NCBI GenBank assembly: GCA_964372125.1
Contig: CAYJPL010000007.1
Span: 1-64,000, forward strand
Reading direction: 5' to 3'
DNA from: Tannockella sp964372125
Lineage (GTDB): Bacteria; Bacillota_I; Bacilli_A; Erysipelotrichales; Coprobacillaceae
Length of the DNA: 64,000 bases
Shown one piece after another: positions 7,655-16,332 of the stretch (the first letter of the stretch is position 1; every line of letters begins with the position of its first letter). The notes below the pieces were generated by a model. That model saw only the letters and a program-made list of their open reading frames with translations, searched no databases and was not told where the DNA came from. Made by a program: the position numbers and the translations under genes.

Positions 7655-7986
7655 AGAACCTCCTATTGTACATCAAAATAGAACCTTGTATTACACATAA
7701 TACTAACAACTCTTTATATCAAAATCACAAAAGGAACGCTTAATCATTAAGTTACTTTAATTTTACATGTTATCTTCAATAAAATCCAGAATCATGGCTA
7801 TAGACTTCTAAACAAAAATGAACTCCTACTGAAATTATATATATATATCAAAGAATATGAGAATATAAATATTACCTTAATCGAACCTAGACATACCAAG
7901 AAAATGCCTACTATCTATTTTCATAGTAACGAAATACAAAAAGTAACAATATATAAATATATTGTTACTTTCCATCATTATATTAT
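7655..7986. other. Intergenic region without a convincing gene
   Basis: About 330 AT-rich bases between the bacteriocin-type membrane gene and the glycerate kinase gene. Apart from the glycerate kinase terminator (7940-7971) and a GGAGG site before the membrane gene, I find only frames of 10-12 codons on the minus strand. No leader-peptide plus Trp/Tyr/Gly-rich core of a lactococcin-972 precursor can be read. The (TA)n run near 7838-7848 is low-complexity. Confidence 0.6.
7940..7971 (-). terminator. Terminator after glycerate kinase
   Basis: Perfect 14-base stem (AAAGTAACAATATA / TATATTGTTACTTT) with a 4-base loop, followed on the minus strand by a short T run. It closes the mannosylglycerate operon. 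Confidence 0.8.
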
Positions 7987-9123
7987 TTATTTTTTGATTA
8001 TATTCCATAATTTCATAATATTTGTTGTTGTTTGTTCAAGTGCATCTACACCATTTTCTAATGCCTGTTGAAGTGGCATTGCTTCATTAACAATAGAAAA
8101 CATTGCAGTTACTCCAATATCATATAAATTTGATGCTTCTTTAGTAACTCTACCAGCCAATACAACTAATGGGATTTGTAATTCGCTTGCGACAGTTGCG
8201 ATTCCTGATATTGTTTTACCATTAATTGTTTGACTATCAACACTTCCCTCACCAGTAATGATAAGAGATGCCCCGGTAGCTTTATTTTTAAAATCCACTT
8301 TATCTAATATTGTTTTGATACCACTTTGTAGCGGTACTCCAAGTATTGCAAGTGCACCTGAAACACCACCTGCAGCTCCAGTTCTTGGCATTGTTGTTAG
8401 ATCAATACCAAATTGCTGTTTTACCGCTTTAGACCATGATACTAGACTATCTTCTAGATATTCAATTTGTCCTGGCGTTGCACCTTTTTGCTTACCAAAT
8501 ACATGTGTTGCACCCATCGGTCCGGTAAATGTATTTTCTACATCACTTGCGACTTCAATCTTACAACTACCAATGTTTTCAATAGCTTTTGTGATATCCA
8601 TTTTTGCGATTTGACCAATAGAATCTATAATACAAGGAAGGATTACGTTATTTTTGTCATAGAACGTTACACCAAGTGCATGTAACATTCCATAACCACC
8701 ATCATTTGTTCCAGAACCACCCAAACAAATAATAATGTTTTCATTTCCTTGGTCAATTGCATCAAGAATCATTTGCCCTAGTCCAAATGTAGTCATTTTT
8801 GTAGGATCTCTTTTTTCTGCTGGAGTTTGTGCAATACCACAGCATGCTGCAATTTCAATTACAGCATTTCCATTTGCTTGATGATACGTGGCAGACATAA
8901 CATCTTTACCAAATGGATTTTGTACCGCAACACCAACTGGTTGAAGCCCTAAGGCTTCACCAATTACTTCTGCACTTCCTTCGCCCCCATCAGCCATAGG
9001 AATTAATATTGTCTCAACGTCACGCATACCACTTGCATGAATTGATTTTTCTATTGCTCTACAGGCGTCTTTAGCACTAATACTTTCTTTAAAAGAATCA
9101 CATGCAATAATAATTTTTTCCAT
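7987..9123 (-). CDS. Glycerate kinase
   Basis: Phosphorylates D-glycerate to phosphoglycerate so that it can enter glycolysis. It has the GckA/GarK-type fold with the N-terminal IIIACDSFKES, then PMADGGEGS and the conserved GGSGTNDGGYGMLHALG segment. About 378 residues, the usual length. A longer frame starts at TTG (9133-9135) inside the mannosidase gene, but the ATG at 9121-9123 (MEKIII), two bases after the mannosidase stop, is the more likely start. Last gene of the putative mannosylglycerate operon, where glycerate is one of the two hydrolysis products. Whether it makes 2- or 3-phosphoglycerate is not visible. Confidence 0.93.
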   Translation of the reverse strand: MEKIIIACDSFKESISAKDACRAIEKSIHASGMRDVETILIPMADGGEGSAEVIGEALGLQPVGVAVQNPFGKDVMSATYHQANGNAVIEIAACCGIAQTPAEKRDPTKMTTFGLGQMILDAIDQGNENIIICLGGSGTNDGGYGMLHALGVTFYDKNNVILPCIIDSIGQIAKMDITKAIENIGSCKIEVASDVENTFTGPMGATHVFGKQKGATPGQIEYLEDSLVSWSKAVKQQFGIDLTTMPRTGAAGGVSGALAILGVPLQSGIKTILDKVDFKNKATGASLIITGEGSVDSQTINGKTISGIATVASELQIPLVVLAGRVTKEASNLYDIGVTAMFSIVNEAMPLQQALENGVDALEQTTTNIMKLWNIIKK

Positions 9124-9124
9124 A

Positions 9125-11692
9125 TTACTTTTCAATCAAGAACGTTTTTACTTGGTTATGTTTAATTGTTTTTGATTCTTGACTTACTTCCTCATTTAAG
9201 TTTATTACACCAAGTACATTTCTACTTACTTCTAGAGTAACATCTTTTCTAGCAGTATTAAATACACGATATACTAAATCATTATTATTTTCTGCTTTTT
9301 TTAGAACACTTAATACAATATTCTTATCTGTTTGTTCAAGTAATGAATAATTATAAGGTACTGTGAAATTTACTTCATTTAATTTCATTGCATTATAAGG
9401 CATTTTGTTATAAGTAACTACTGGTGTTACATATTCTTTATGTCTTCTTGCAAGGTTTGTTTGATCTGCTTCTGTAACGATTGCAAAGTCAAAAGTCATT
9501 GTTGTTAATAATTGTTGATCAGGTGTAGGCATTTTAATACCTGATGGACGACCTGGACGACGAACTAATTCCTCTTTTCCTAAGTATCCTGTAGATCTAA
9601 ATAACGTGATTGCTAATGTGTTATAGTTATCACCAATGATTTCGAATTCACGAATTGAGTTAGTTAATACCGCAATTGGACAGTCCTTTATAGCAACATA
9701 TCCAAGCATTGGGTAAATAGCATCTGGTCTTTCAGACCATTTTTCTTGTTGCCATACATCCATTGCATCATCATATACTGCTCTTTCAATCATACCAAAT
9801 TGATTATCACTTACAGAGAATGCTCCATGGATTGAAGTTGGAATTAATGCACGAACTCGGTGATCGCAAGCTTTATTATCTAATGTCATAGATAGTGCAA
9901 TATTTTTACTTCCTTTTGTAAGTGTTAATTTAATTTTTACATCAACTGATGAATCTACTACTTTTGCTTTTCTGCTATCTAAGTTTGCTGGTACATCAAA
10001 TGTATAAGCAATTGTAGCAGTCGTTGATAATTTTGACTGAATAATTGATGTTGTTGCCTTTGCATCTTTAGATGTAATTACATAGTCATCAATTAACGGT
10101 GAATAATCATATCCATCTCCATCATCACTTCCATCTTCTAATAACAATACATCATCATATGTTGTATTTAGTTCTTTATCAACAATGCGCAATGTACCAT
10201 TATCATTAATAGAAATAGAATAATATTCATTTTCTATTGTTGTATCATCGTATGCTGATACACTCATGTCTGCTTCGCCTTCGATTACAAAGTATGTTTT
10301 GTATCCCATTGAAGGAATAGTATCTTCTACTTCAACTACATATTGTACAAATGGATCATAATTTCCATAATGTACAATTTGACGATCAATTAATCCAGCA
10401 TCAATTTCTTCTTTTTCCACAATATGGTATGGAATGTTATTTCCATTTTCATCTTGTAAAACAAAGTTTTTCATTCTTGTAATAATTGTTCCTCTTACAA
10501 TTGTATTTCTTGTATAAGGAAGTAAATTGTAAGCAACAAATTTATCTAATGAGATATCTAAAGACATTGCATCAGCAATTTTACGTTTGTAGAAATCGAT
10601 CGTACGATCTACTTTTTCATTTGCTAGTACAAAACGTGCCATAATTTCAGCATGTACTTTATCACTACAACAACATCCAATCGAATCATGAGCATGATTT
10701 TTCATGATTTCTTTCCAAATGCTTTCTATCATACCGTGGAAATATTCAAATCCTAAAGTATGGGCAATACTTGCAAGTGGCTCTAAAATATTCGTAATTT
10801 TGTTTTCAATTACTGTATTAATTGCTTTAATATCAGCTCTTGACGAGAAAATTGAACGGTGTACACGCATGTATTTACCATCTAATAATTCCCCATGTAA
10901 TGTATCATAATCATCTTTCTTTTCTAATTCTTTAAATAATAAGTCATAATTACTTAAGAAAAAATCTTTTTTAGGGTAAATATTTTTTAATTGATCCATT
11001 ACTTCATAAATATCTTTTTGAATAGGCATTTGATCATGTCCGTTTGGAAGTAACAGGTTTTCACCTGTTGCTCCTCTTTCTAATACAGGCATGTATTTAG
11101 AACAACGAACTGCTAATGCTTCTTTTTCAACTGGTAAGTATTTACCAATCGCATATCCTAAAGGTAACAGTTGTGTTAATACTTTTGAACCATCATCGCT
11201 TGTCCAATAAAATTCAGTATTGCTGCTTCCCATACGTTCGCTTGTACCACGCCAGAACATACTACGTTTGATATTAAATCCATTTAATATCATTGGCATT
11301 TGTCCTGATTGACCAAATGAATCCGGTAAATATCCAATGTCCATAACTGGTCCAAACTCCTTGCAGTCTTTGTGCCCATATAATAAGTTTCTTACAATCG
11401 ATTCACCACCAACTACCATTTCATCTGTTTGTGTATACCATGGACCGATGATTAATTTTCCAGCTTGAATCAATTTCTTAACTCTATCTCTATTTTCAGG
11501 CTTCATCCCAAAGTAATCCTCTAGAACTGAAGTTTGTCCATCTAGTACATAGTATGGATAGTTTGGATCTGTTTCTAATCGATCCATAATTTCTTCCATA
11601 TTATTTATTAATAATAATTTTGATTCTTCTGCTGTAAAATACCACTCTCGATCCCAATGCATATGTGGTACAACATGTACTTTATTTGTCAT
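9125..11692 (-). CDS. mngB: GH38 alpha-mannosidase, probable mannosylglycerate hydrolase (MngB)
   Basis: Cytosolic glycoside hydrolase family 38 enzyme of 855 residues. The metal and catalytic motifs are HMHWDREW (H12 and D14 as zinc ligands), PDSFGQSGQM with the presumed nucleophile D124, and a later His-containing NHAHDSIG segment. Length and the N-terminal motif resemble E. coli MngB, which splits 2-O-(6-phospho-mannosyl)-glycerate into mannose-6-phosphate and glycerate. The operon context (fructose-type PTS upstream, glycerate kinase downstream) is exactly what that reaction needs. GH38 enzymes on other alpha-mannosides exist, so the substrate is inference. An AAGGTGA site precedes the ATG. 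Confidence 0.88.
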   Translation of the reverse strand: MTNKVHVVPHMHWDREWYFTAEESKLLLINNMEEIMDRLETDPNYPYYVLDGQTSVLEDYFGMKPENRDRVKKLIQAGKLIIGPWYTQTDEMVVGGESIVRNLLYGHKDCKEFGPVMDIGYLPDSFGQSGQMPMILNGFNIKRSMFWRGTSERMGSSNTEFYWTSDDGSKVLTQLLPLGYAIGKYLPVEKEALAVRCSKYMPVLERGATGENLLLPNGHDQMPIQKDIYEVMDQLKNIYPKKDFFLSNYDLLFKELEKKDDYDTLHGELLDGKYMRVHRSIFSSRADIKAINTVIENKITNILEPLASIAHTLGFEYFHGMIESIWKEIMKNHAHDSIGCCCSDKVHAEIMARFVLANEKVDRTIDFYKRKIADAMSLDISLDKFVAYNLLPYTRNTIVRGTIITRMKNFVLQDENGNNIPYHIVEKEEIDAGLIDRQIVHYGNYDPFVQYVVEVEDTIPSMGYKTYFVIEGEADMSVSAYDDTTIENEYYSISINDNGTLRIVDKELNTTYDDVLLLEDGSDDGDGYDYSPLIDDYVITSKDAKATTSIIQSKLSTTATIAYTFDVPANLDSRKAKVVDSSVDVKIKLTLTKGSKNIALSMTLDNKACDHRVRALIPTSIHGAFSVSDNQFGMIERAVYDDAMDVWQQEKWSERPDAIYPMLGYVAIKDCPIAVLTNSIREFEIIGDNYNTLAITLFRSTGYLGKEELVRRPGRPSGIKMPTPDQQLLTTMTFDFAIVTEADQTNLARRHKEYVTPVVTYNKMPYNAMKLNEVNFTVPYNYSLLEQTDKNIVLSVLKKAENNNDLVYRVFNTARKDVTLEVSRNVLGVINLNEEVSQESKTIKHNQVKTFLIEK

Positions 11693-11718
11693 TTATATCA
11701 CCTTTTTATATCTTATTT

Positions 11719-13620
11719 TTATTTCGCTGCTAGTTTTCTCATTTTTTGTTGACGTAATACTACTAATAACACTGCTGAGATAAGTGCTCCAAGTACTGCT
11801 GCAAAGAACCAAATCGCTGCACCAACTGGTAAGTTGTCTGTCGTAAGTACTAATGCTGAGAAGATACCAGCTCCTGGTACATCTAGACCAATGTTTGCAA
11901 CTGCTACGATGGCACCAGCTACTGCTGAACCTGTACATAATGAGATCATTACACGGATTGGATCAGCCATCATGAATGGGATTGCCCCTTCAGTAATACC
12001 TGCTAAACCAAGTAACCAAGTTGAGTTCCCAACTTCTCTTTCTTCTTCACTGTAAATGTCTTTTTTGAATTTTGTTGCGAATGTTACTGCAAATGCACTA
12101 ACCATTTTTACTGATGCAAATACACAATATGGCATTAATACACCATCACTTAGCGCTGCAACACAGAATGTATATGCTGCTTTATTTACTGGACCACCTA
12201 AGTCAAATGAAACCATGATACCAATCATTGCTCCTAATATTGCTGCGTTTCCACCTTGAAGCGAAGCTAAGAAGTCAAACATAATAGTATTTAACCAAGC
12301 AACTGGACCACCAACTACAAATAATACTAATACACCTGTAATTGTTACTGATAATACTGGATAAACTACGAAACTAACGAATCCAGCAAGTGTTCCTTTT
12401 GCAGGAATTGCTTTTTTAAGTGCACGAATTAAGTAACCAGCGATAAGACCACCTAGCATCCCTACTAAGAATCCTCCACCTACAATATTAGCTCCGATAC
12501 CTGCTGCAAAACCTGCTGCTAAAGCTGGTTTTTCACCAATTGAATAAGCCATGTATGCAGATAATACTGGTACCATGATACCAAATACTTGGCCACGGAA
12601 AGCATCTAACATTTTTAACCAATGTGTTGGATCTAGTTCACCCCAAATTGTAGCATCTCCTAAACCTGTTATATTACGATAGATAACAATGAATGCTCCA
12701 AGCATCCCTGCTGCTACGATAATTGGTACGATGTGACTAATACCAGTTAAAACTGATTCTTTAATTTCTTCTACTAATGATTTTGGTTTATCATCAACTT
12801 CAACATACTCACCAGCATGTCCACTTTCTGCTTTATCTAATGCTCTTTGAATAATTGCTTTAGCATCTTTTAATGGTGCTGCAACTCTAGTTTTTTCTGT
12901 TGCTAAATGTCCAAAACGTTCCTCTTGTTTTACTGCAACATCTACTGCAAAAATTGCTGCTGTTGCATTTTTTAACATTTCATTAGTATGACGATCTTCA
13001 ATTCCGTTTGCACCTTGTTTTTCAACATATACAGTTACACCCATTTCTTTACCAGCTTTTACTAAAGCCTCAGCTGCCATATATGTATGTGCAATCCCTG
13101 CTGCACACGCTGTAACTGCAACGATTGATTTATCGAATACCGTTACTTCTGTTTCTTCTTTATCTTCACCATCTAAATTTGCGATGAATTCAGCAACCGA
13201 TGTTGCCGCGTAAAGTTTACTTGTATAATCTGGATTTGACATTCTTGTCATCATTTCTGATAATAACTTCATTTGTGTTCCATCTTTATCCTCTGCAGGA
13301 ATTGCAAGTAAGAATACATACTTTACTTCATTTGTGTCAACCACGCTTGGCCAGTCACCAACTACGTCATTTAAAGTCATTACTGCAAAACATGCTTCAT
13401 TTACAGAATCCGATTTCCCATGTGGAATTGCAAGTCCAGCATCGATTCCTGTTGGTGAAATTTCTTCACGATCCATTACTGCTTTGTAGAATGCATCCTT
13501 ATCTTTTAATTTTCCCTCTACGAATAATTTTTCTATTAATGCTTTGATAATGTCGTCTCTTGAATTTAATCCACTATTTAATTCAATTAACTTTTCATTA
13601 GTTAATACTGATAATTTCAT
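11719..13620 (-). CDS. mngA: Fructose-family PTS EIIABC, probable mannosylglycerate transporter (MngA)
   Basis: Imports and phosphorylates a sugar across the membrane. Domains in order: EIIA with the phospho-histidine H67 in GLAIPHGKS; EIIB with the phospho-cysteine C172 in TACAAGIAHTYMAAEA; then EIIC with about eight to nine membrane segments. A longer frame adds ten residues, but AGGAGG lies 7 bases before the ATG at 13618-13620, which sets the start. E. coli MngA has the same domain set. Together with the GH38 and glycerate kinase genes (26 and 2 bases apart) this predicts uptake of 2-O-mannosyl-glycerate as its 6-phosphate. A fructose or mannose transporter is the alternative. Confidence 0.85.
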   Translation of the reverse strand: MKLSVLTNEKLIELNSGLNSRDDIIKALIEKLFVEGKLKDKDAFYKAVMDREEISPTGIDAGLAIPHGKSDSVNEACFAVMTLNDVVGDWPSVVDTNEVKYVFLLAIPAEDKDGTQMKLLSEMMTRMSNPDYTSKLYAATSVAEFIANLDGEDKEETEVTVFDKSIVAVTACAAGIAHTYMAAEALVKAGKEMGVTVYVEKQGANGIEDRHTNEMLKNATAAIFAVDVAVKQEERFGHLATEKTRVAAPLKDAKAIIQRALDKAESGHAGEYVEVDDKPKSLVEEIKESVLTGISHIVPIIVAAGMLGAFIVIYRNITGLGDATIWGELDPTHWLKMLDAFRGQVFGIMVPVLSAYMAYSIGEKPALAAGFAAGIGANIVGGGFLVGMLGGLIAGYLIRALKKAIPAKGTLAGFVSFVVYPVLSVTITGVLVLFVVGGPVAWLNTIMFDFLASLQGGNAAILGAMIGIMVSFDLGGPVNKAAYTFCVAALSDGVLMPYCVFASVKMVSAFAVTFATKFKKDIYSEEEREVGNSTWLLGLAGITEGAIPFMMADPIRVMISLCTGSAVAGAIVAVANIGLDVPGAGIFSALVLTTDNLPVGAAIWFFAAVLGALISAVLLVVLRQQKMRKLAAK

Positions 13621-13664
13621 ATAACTTCCTCCTATTAGTATTTTCATAGGTATAATAACACGTT

Positions 13665-13684
13665 ATTTGTAACCCATTACAAAT
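13665..13684. promoter_or_regulatory. Probable RpiR operator before mngA
   Basis: ATTTGTAA-CCCA-TTACAAAT, an eight-base perfect inverted repeat about 45 bases upstream of the mngA ATG. TGTAA/TTACA half sites resemble those of the RpiR-family regulator HexR, and an RpiR gene lies next door. On the minus strand a weak promoter (TTGTAA and TTATTATA) overlaps it. Assignment is inference. Confidence 0.6.
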
Positions 13685-13720
13685 TTGCCATATATTCACA
13701 AAAGTACACATATACAAAAA

Positions 13721-13746
13721 TGTACCGTGTATTTATACACAGTACA
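13721..13746 (-). terminator. Terminator after the RpiR regulator gene
   Basis: Stem TGTACTGTGTAT / ATACACGGTACA on the minus strand, overlapping the regulator's last codons and followed by a five-T run. It means the regulator and the mngA operon are separate transcripts. Confidence 0.75.
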
Positions 13747-14464
13747 TTTGCCAAAACAATTCAGTTAACTCCCGTAGCATCATCATCATACCCGTTCTAT
13801 CGGTTACATTGTACCCATTTATCTTCTTATCTGGACCCCAAAAATATAATGGGATATCTGCAAGCATCGCAAGTGGGTTTTCATAAAAGTGCGTAATTGA
13901 TACAATATACACATTCTTTTTCTTTACATCCTTAATCCATTGGTTGATTTTTTCGTTTTGCCCACTAGCACTTATCACAAAAAACATATCTTTATCATTA
14001 CAATGTTCAATGCGATACTCTATTTCACGGTACGTATCGTATACCGCAACTTTATAATCAAAACAGTGAAGATAATCAGCCATTTGTTGGCAATAGTACA
14101 GTGATTCTCCTACACCGATAAAGTGTATTTTTTTTGCACTATTTATTCTAGATGCCACTTCTTTAAAAGTATCATAATTGATTAGTTCTAATGTTTTAGT
14201 AATGTTTTGATTAAATAATGTATTTGTTTTAATAATTCCATATCTCTCTGCATGTAAAAGTACTTTTAGCTGAGAAAAGCCATCATATCCTAGTTTTCTA
14301 CACAATCGCATTACTGCATTAGGTACAGTAAATACTTCCATTGCTACCTTTTGTATAGAAATTGTATTTAATTGATCACGATTTTCACGAATATACTCGA
14401 TAATCGCATCATCCGTATCATTCAATTTGAATTCATGTTGTAATACGCGGTCTTCAAAATTCAA
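13733..14464 (-). CDS. RpiR/MurR-family transcriptional regulator
   Basis: 243 residues: an N-terminal helix-turn-helix domain (about 15-75, with SIQKVAMEVFTVPNAVMRL) and a SIS sugar-phosphate-binding domain (about 105-225, with IHFIGVGESLYYCQQMADYL and VISASGQNEKI). RpiR proteins sense phosphosugars. The likely target is the adjacent PTS-mannosidase-glycerate kinase operon, with a palindrome at 13665-13684. In E. coli the equivalent regulator, MngR, is a GntR protein, so this locus uses a different regulator family. Ligand and sign of control are unknown; mannosylglycerate-6-phosphate or mannose-6-phosphate are reasonable ligands. Confidence 0.88.
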   Translation of the reverse strand: MNFEDRVLQHEFKLNDTDDAIIEYIRENRDQLNTISIQKVAMEVFTVPNAVMRLCRKLGYDGFSQLKVLLHAERYGIIKTNTLFNQNITKTLELINYDTFKEVASRINSAKKIHFIGVGESLYYCQQMADYLHCFDYKVAVYDTYREIEYRIEHCNDKDMFFVISASGQNEKINQWIKDVKKKNVYIVSITHFYENPLAMLADIPLYFWGPDKKINGYNVTDRTGMMMMLRELTELFWQMYCV

Positions 14465-14534
14465 AGTTATCCCTCCACTTCTTATTAATCATACCACTTT
14501 TTACATTTCATGGTCAAACATTCTACAAAAATAA

Positions 14535-14565
14535 TAACCTTACTTGTATAGTATAAGTAAGGTTA
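14535..14565 (-). terminator. Terminator of the uvrB-cca-uvrA-hprK-lgt operon
   Basis: Eleven-base stem TAACCTTACTT / AAGTAAGGTTA with a nine-base loop just after lgt, followed on the minus strand by ATTATTTTT. It ends the operon before ppaX, which lies 13 kb further on. Confidence 0.8.
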
Positions 14566-14572
14566 CTAATTT

Positions 14573-15379
14573 TTATAATATGTATTTTCTTTGTTTTTTA
14601 TACTTTTGGATACAAACAGTAATTCCTATGATACCTACAATCAAGAAGATAACAGAAGTTACTTGAGCCATTCTTAGCCCCATAAAGTATAGACTATCTG
14701 TTCTTAACCCTTCAATGAAAAATCTAGTAATCCCATACCACACAAAATATCCAAAAAATGGTACACCTTTTGCTTTTATAAATTTAGATACAACAAAGTA
14801 CAACAAGAGAAACCCTACCAGGTTACAAACAGATTCATAAAGAAATGTCGGGTGATAATATGCACCATTAATAAACATTCCCTCAATAATAAAATCTGGT
14901 AAGTACAAACTCTCTAAAAACTGTCTTGTTACTTCGCCACCATGAGCTTCTTGATTTAAGAAATTACCCCATCTTCCAAATGCCTGTGCAAGTAAAACGG
15001 TTGGCATAGCCATATCGGCAACATCTAAAAAAGGAATATTACGTCTTTTTAAAAACCAAGCAGCATACGCAAGTGCTAATAATATACCACCTTGTATCGC
15101 AAGTCCACCATCAGTAATCGCAAACATCGATGCTAGATTATCTTTGTATTGATTATTAAACTCAAATATTACATACCATATTCTAGCTCCTAAAATTCCT
15201 GTTAATAAGATACCAAAGAATAAGTCTGATAATGTTTCTTTGTCATAACCAGCCCTCACAAATTTTCTTTGTGTTAAATAATATCCACAAAGGGCACCTG
15301 TTAAAATTAATACTGCGTACCACTCAACAGTTAACGACCCAATTTGTAATGCAGTATTTCTGTCAGGGAACAATGCCAT
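14573..15379 (-). CDS. lgt: Prolipoprotein diacylglyceryl transferase
   Basis: Membrane enzyme that transfers diacylglycerol from phosphatidylglycerol to the lipobox cysteine of prelipoproteins, the first step of lipoprotein maturation. 268 residues with about seven hydrophobic segments. The Lgt signature GRWGNFLNQEAHG is at 135-147 and the conserved GARIWYV is at 64-70. Its ATG overlaps the hprK stop codon (TAATG), so the two are translationally coupled, as in many Firmicutes. A substrate is in this window: the nuclease lipoprotein at 31919-32764. Confidence 0.96.
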   Translation of the reverse strand: MALFPDRNTALQIGSLTVEWYAVLILTGALCGYYLTQRKFVRAGYDKETLSDLFFGILLTGILGARIWYVIFEFNNQYKDNLASMFAITDGGLAIQGGILLALAYAAWFLKRRNIPFLDVADMAMPTVLLAQAFGRWGNFLNQEAHGGEVTRQFLESLYLPDFIIEGMFINGAYYHPTFLYESVCNLVGFLLLYFVVSKFIKAKGVPFFGYFVWYGITRFFIEGLRTDSLYFMGLRMAQVTSVIFLIVGIIGITVCIQKYKKQRKYIL

Positions 15380-16320
15380 TATTCTTCCTCCCTGTTTTGA
15401 GTAATATTCTTAGCAATTCTATCTAAGAACTCTTTTCCAGAATCAACACCGTATTCTTTCAATCTCATATTCATAACTGCAGATTCAATAATTACTGCCA
15501 TGCTTCGCCCACTAGATACCGGTACAACAACTTTTGGTACATCAATATCCAATATTTTTTCAACAGCTTCTTTTTCATCAATCGCTATACGTGTATATTC
15601 TTTTGAAGGAACCCAACGATCTAATTGAATTACGATATTGACTTCATCTTGATCAAGAATGGAACTGATACCAAACATTTTTGATACATCAATTACACCA
15701 ATTCCTCTGATTTCTAACATATTCGATAATACAACTGGAGCCTTACCAATTATAGAATGACCTATTTGATATAATTCTATAGCATCATCGGCAACAAGCA
15801 AATGACCTCTTTTTACTAATTCTAATGCAATCTCAGATTTACCAATACCACTTTCACCTTTAATAATTACACCTTTACCATATATATTTAAAAATACTCC
15901 ATGCATTAATGTTTCTGGTGCTAAAGCTTGTGATAATTGATTTGTCAGATCTATTGATACTCTACCTGTCATTTCATCTGTCACGAATATTGGGAAATTT
16001 CTTTCTATTGCGATATCCAGCAATATTTTAGGACACGCTTTTCCTTTTGCGATAATGATACAAGGTGTTTGTGTATCAGTAATTTTAGGGAAAATTTCAT
16101 GTTGTCGTTCATCACTCATTTCGTCAATGAATGCCATTTCCTTTTCTCCTAAAATAATAATTCTACGAAAATCACTATGAGTGAAAAATCCAGCCAATTC
16201 AAATCCAGGACGATTGATTTCCGCTATATAAATAGGTCTTTGCAATGATTCACTATCTCCTGATACTTGTTTATAGCACTCATCGGCAATTAATTTTTTA
16301 ACAGTTATAAATTTAGACAT
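15379..16320 (-). CDS. hprK: HPr kinase/phosphorylase
   Basis: Phosphorylates HPr on Ser46 (and reverses this), the central signal of carbon catabolite repression in low-GC Firmicutes. The 313 residues are typical. The P-loop GESGIGKS is at 155-162, the acidic pair DD at 178-179 and the family signature MLEIRGIGVIDV follows. The gene lies 12 bases after uvrA and overlaps lgt. A cre-like site in the celB promoter at 48965-48978 shows a probable output of this pathway in the same window. A PpaX-like gene that would remove the pyrophosphate by-product is at 920-1570. Confidence 0.97.
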   Translation of the reverse strand: MSKFITVKKLIADECYKQVSGDSESLQRPIYIAEINRPGFELAGFFTHSDFRRIIILGEKEMAFIDEMSDERQHEIFPKITDTQTPCIIIAKGKACPKILLDIAIERNFPIFVTDEMTGRVSIDLTNQLSQALAPETLMHGVFLNIYGKGVIIKGESGIGKSEIALELVKRGHLLVADDAIELYQIGHSIIGKAPVVLSNMLEIRGIGVIDVSKMFGISSILDQDEVNIVIQLDRWVPSKEYTRIAIDEKEAVEKILDIDVPKVVVPVSSGRSMAVIIESAVMNMRLKEYGVDSGKEFLDRIAKNITQNREEE

Positions 16321-16332
16321 TGTCTTTCCTCC

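Noticed and set aside
7655..7986. A lactococcin-972-like precursor gene upstream of the bacteriocin-type membrane gene
   Set aside because: Reading the minus strand gives only 10-12-codon frames, with no signal peptide and no Trp/Tyr/Gly-rich core.
11693..11938. Ser/Trp-rich 81-residue frame at the start of the mngA-mngB gap
   Set aside because: It lies almost entirely within the 3' end of the EIIABC gene in another frame, with unlikely composition and no proper ribosome binding site.
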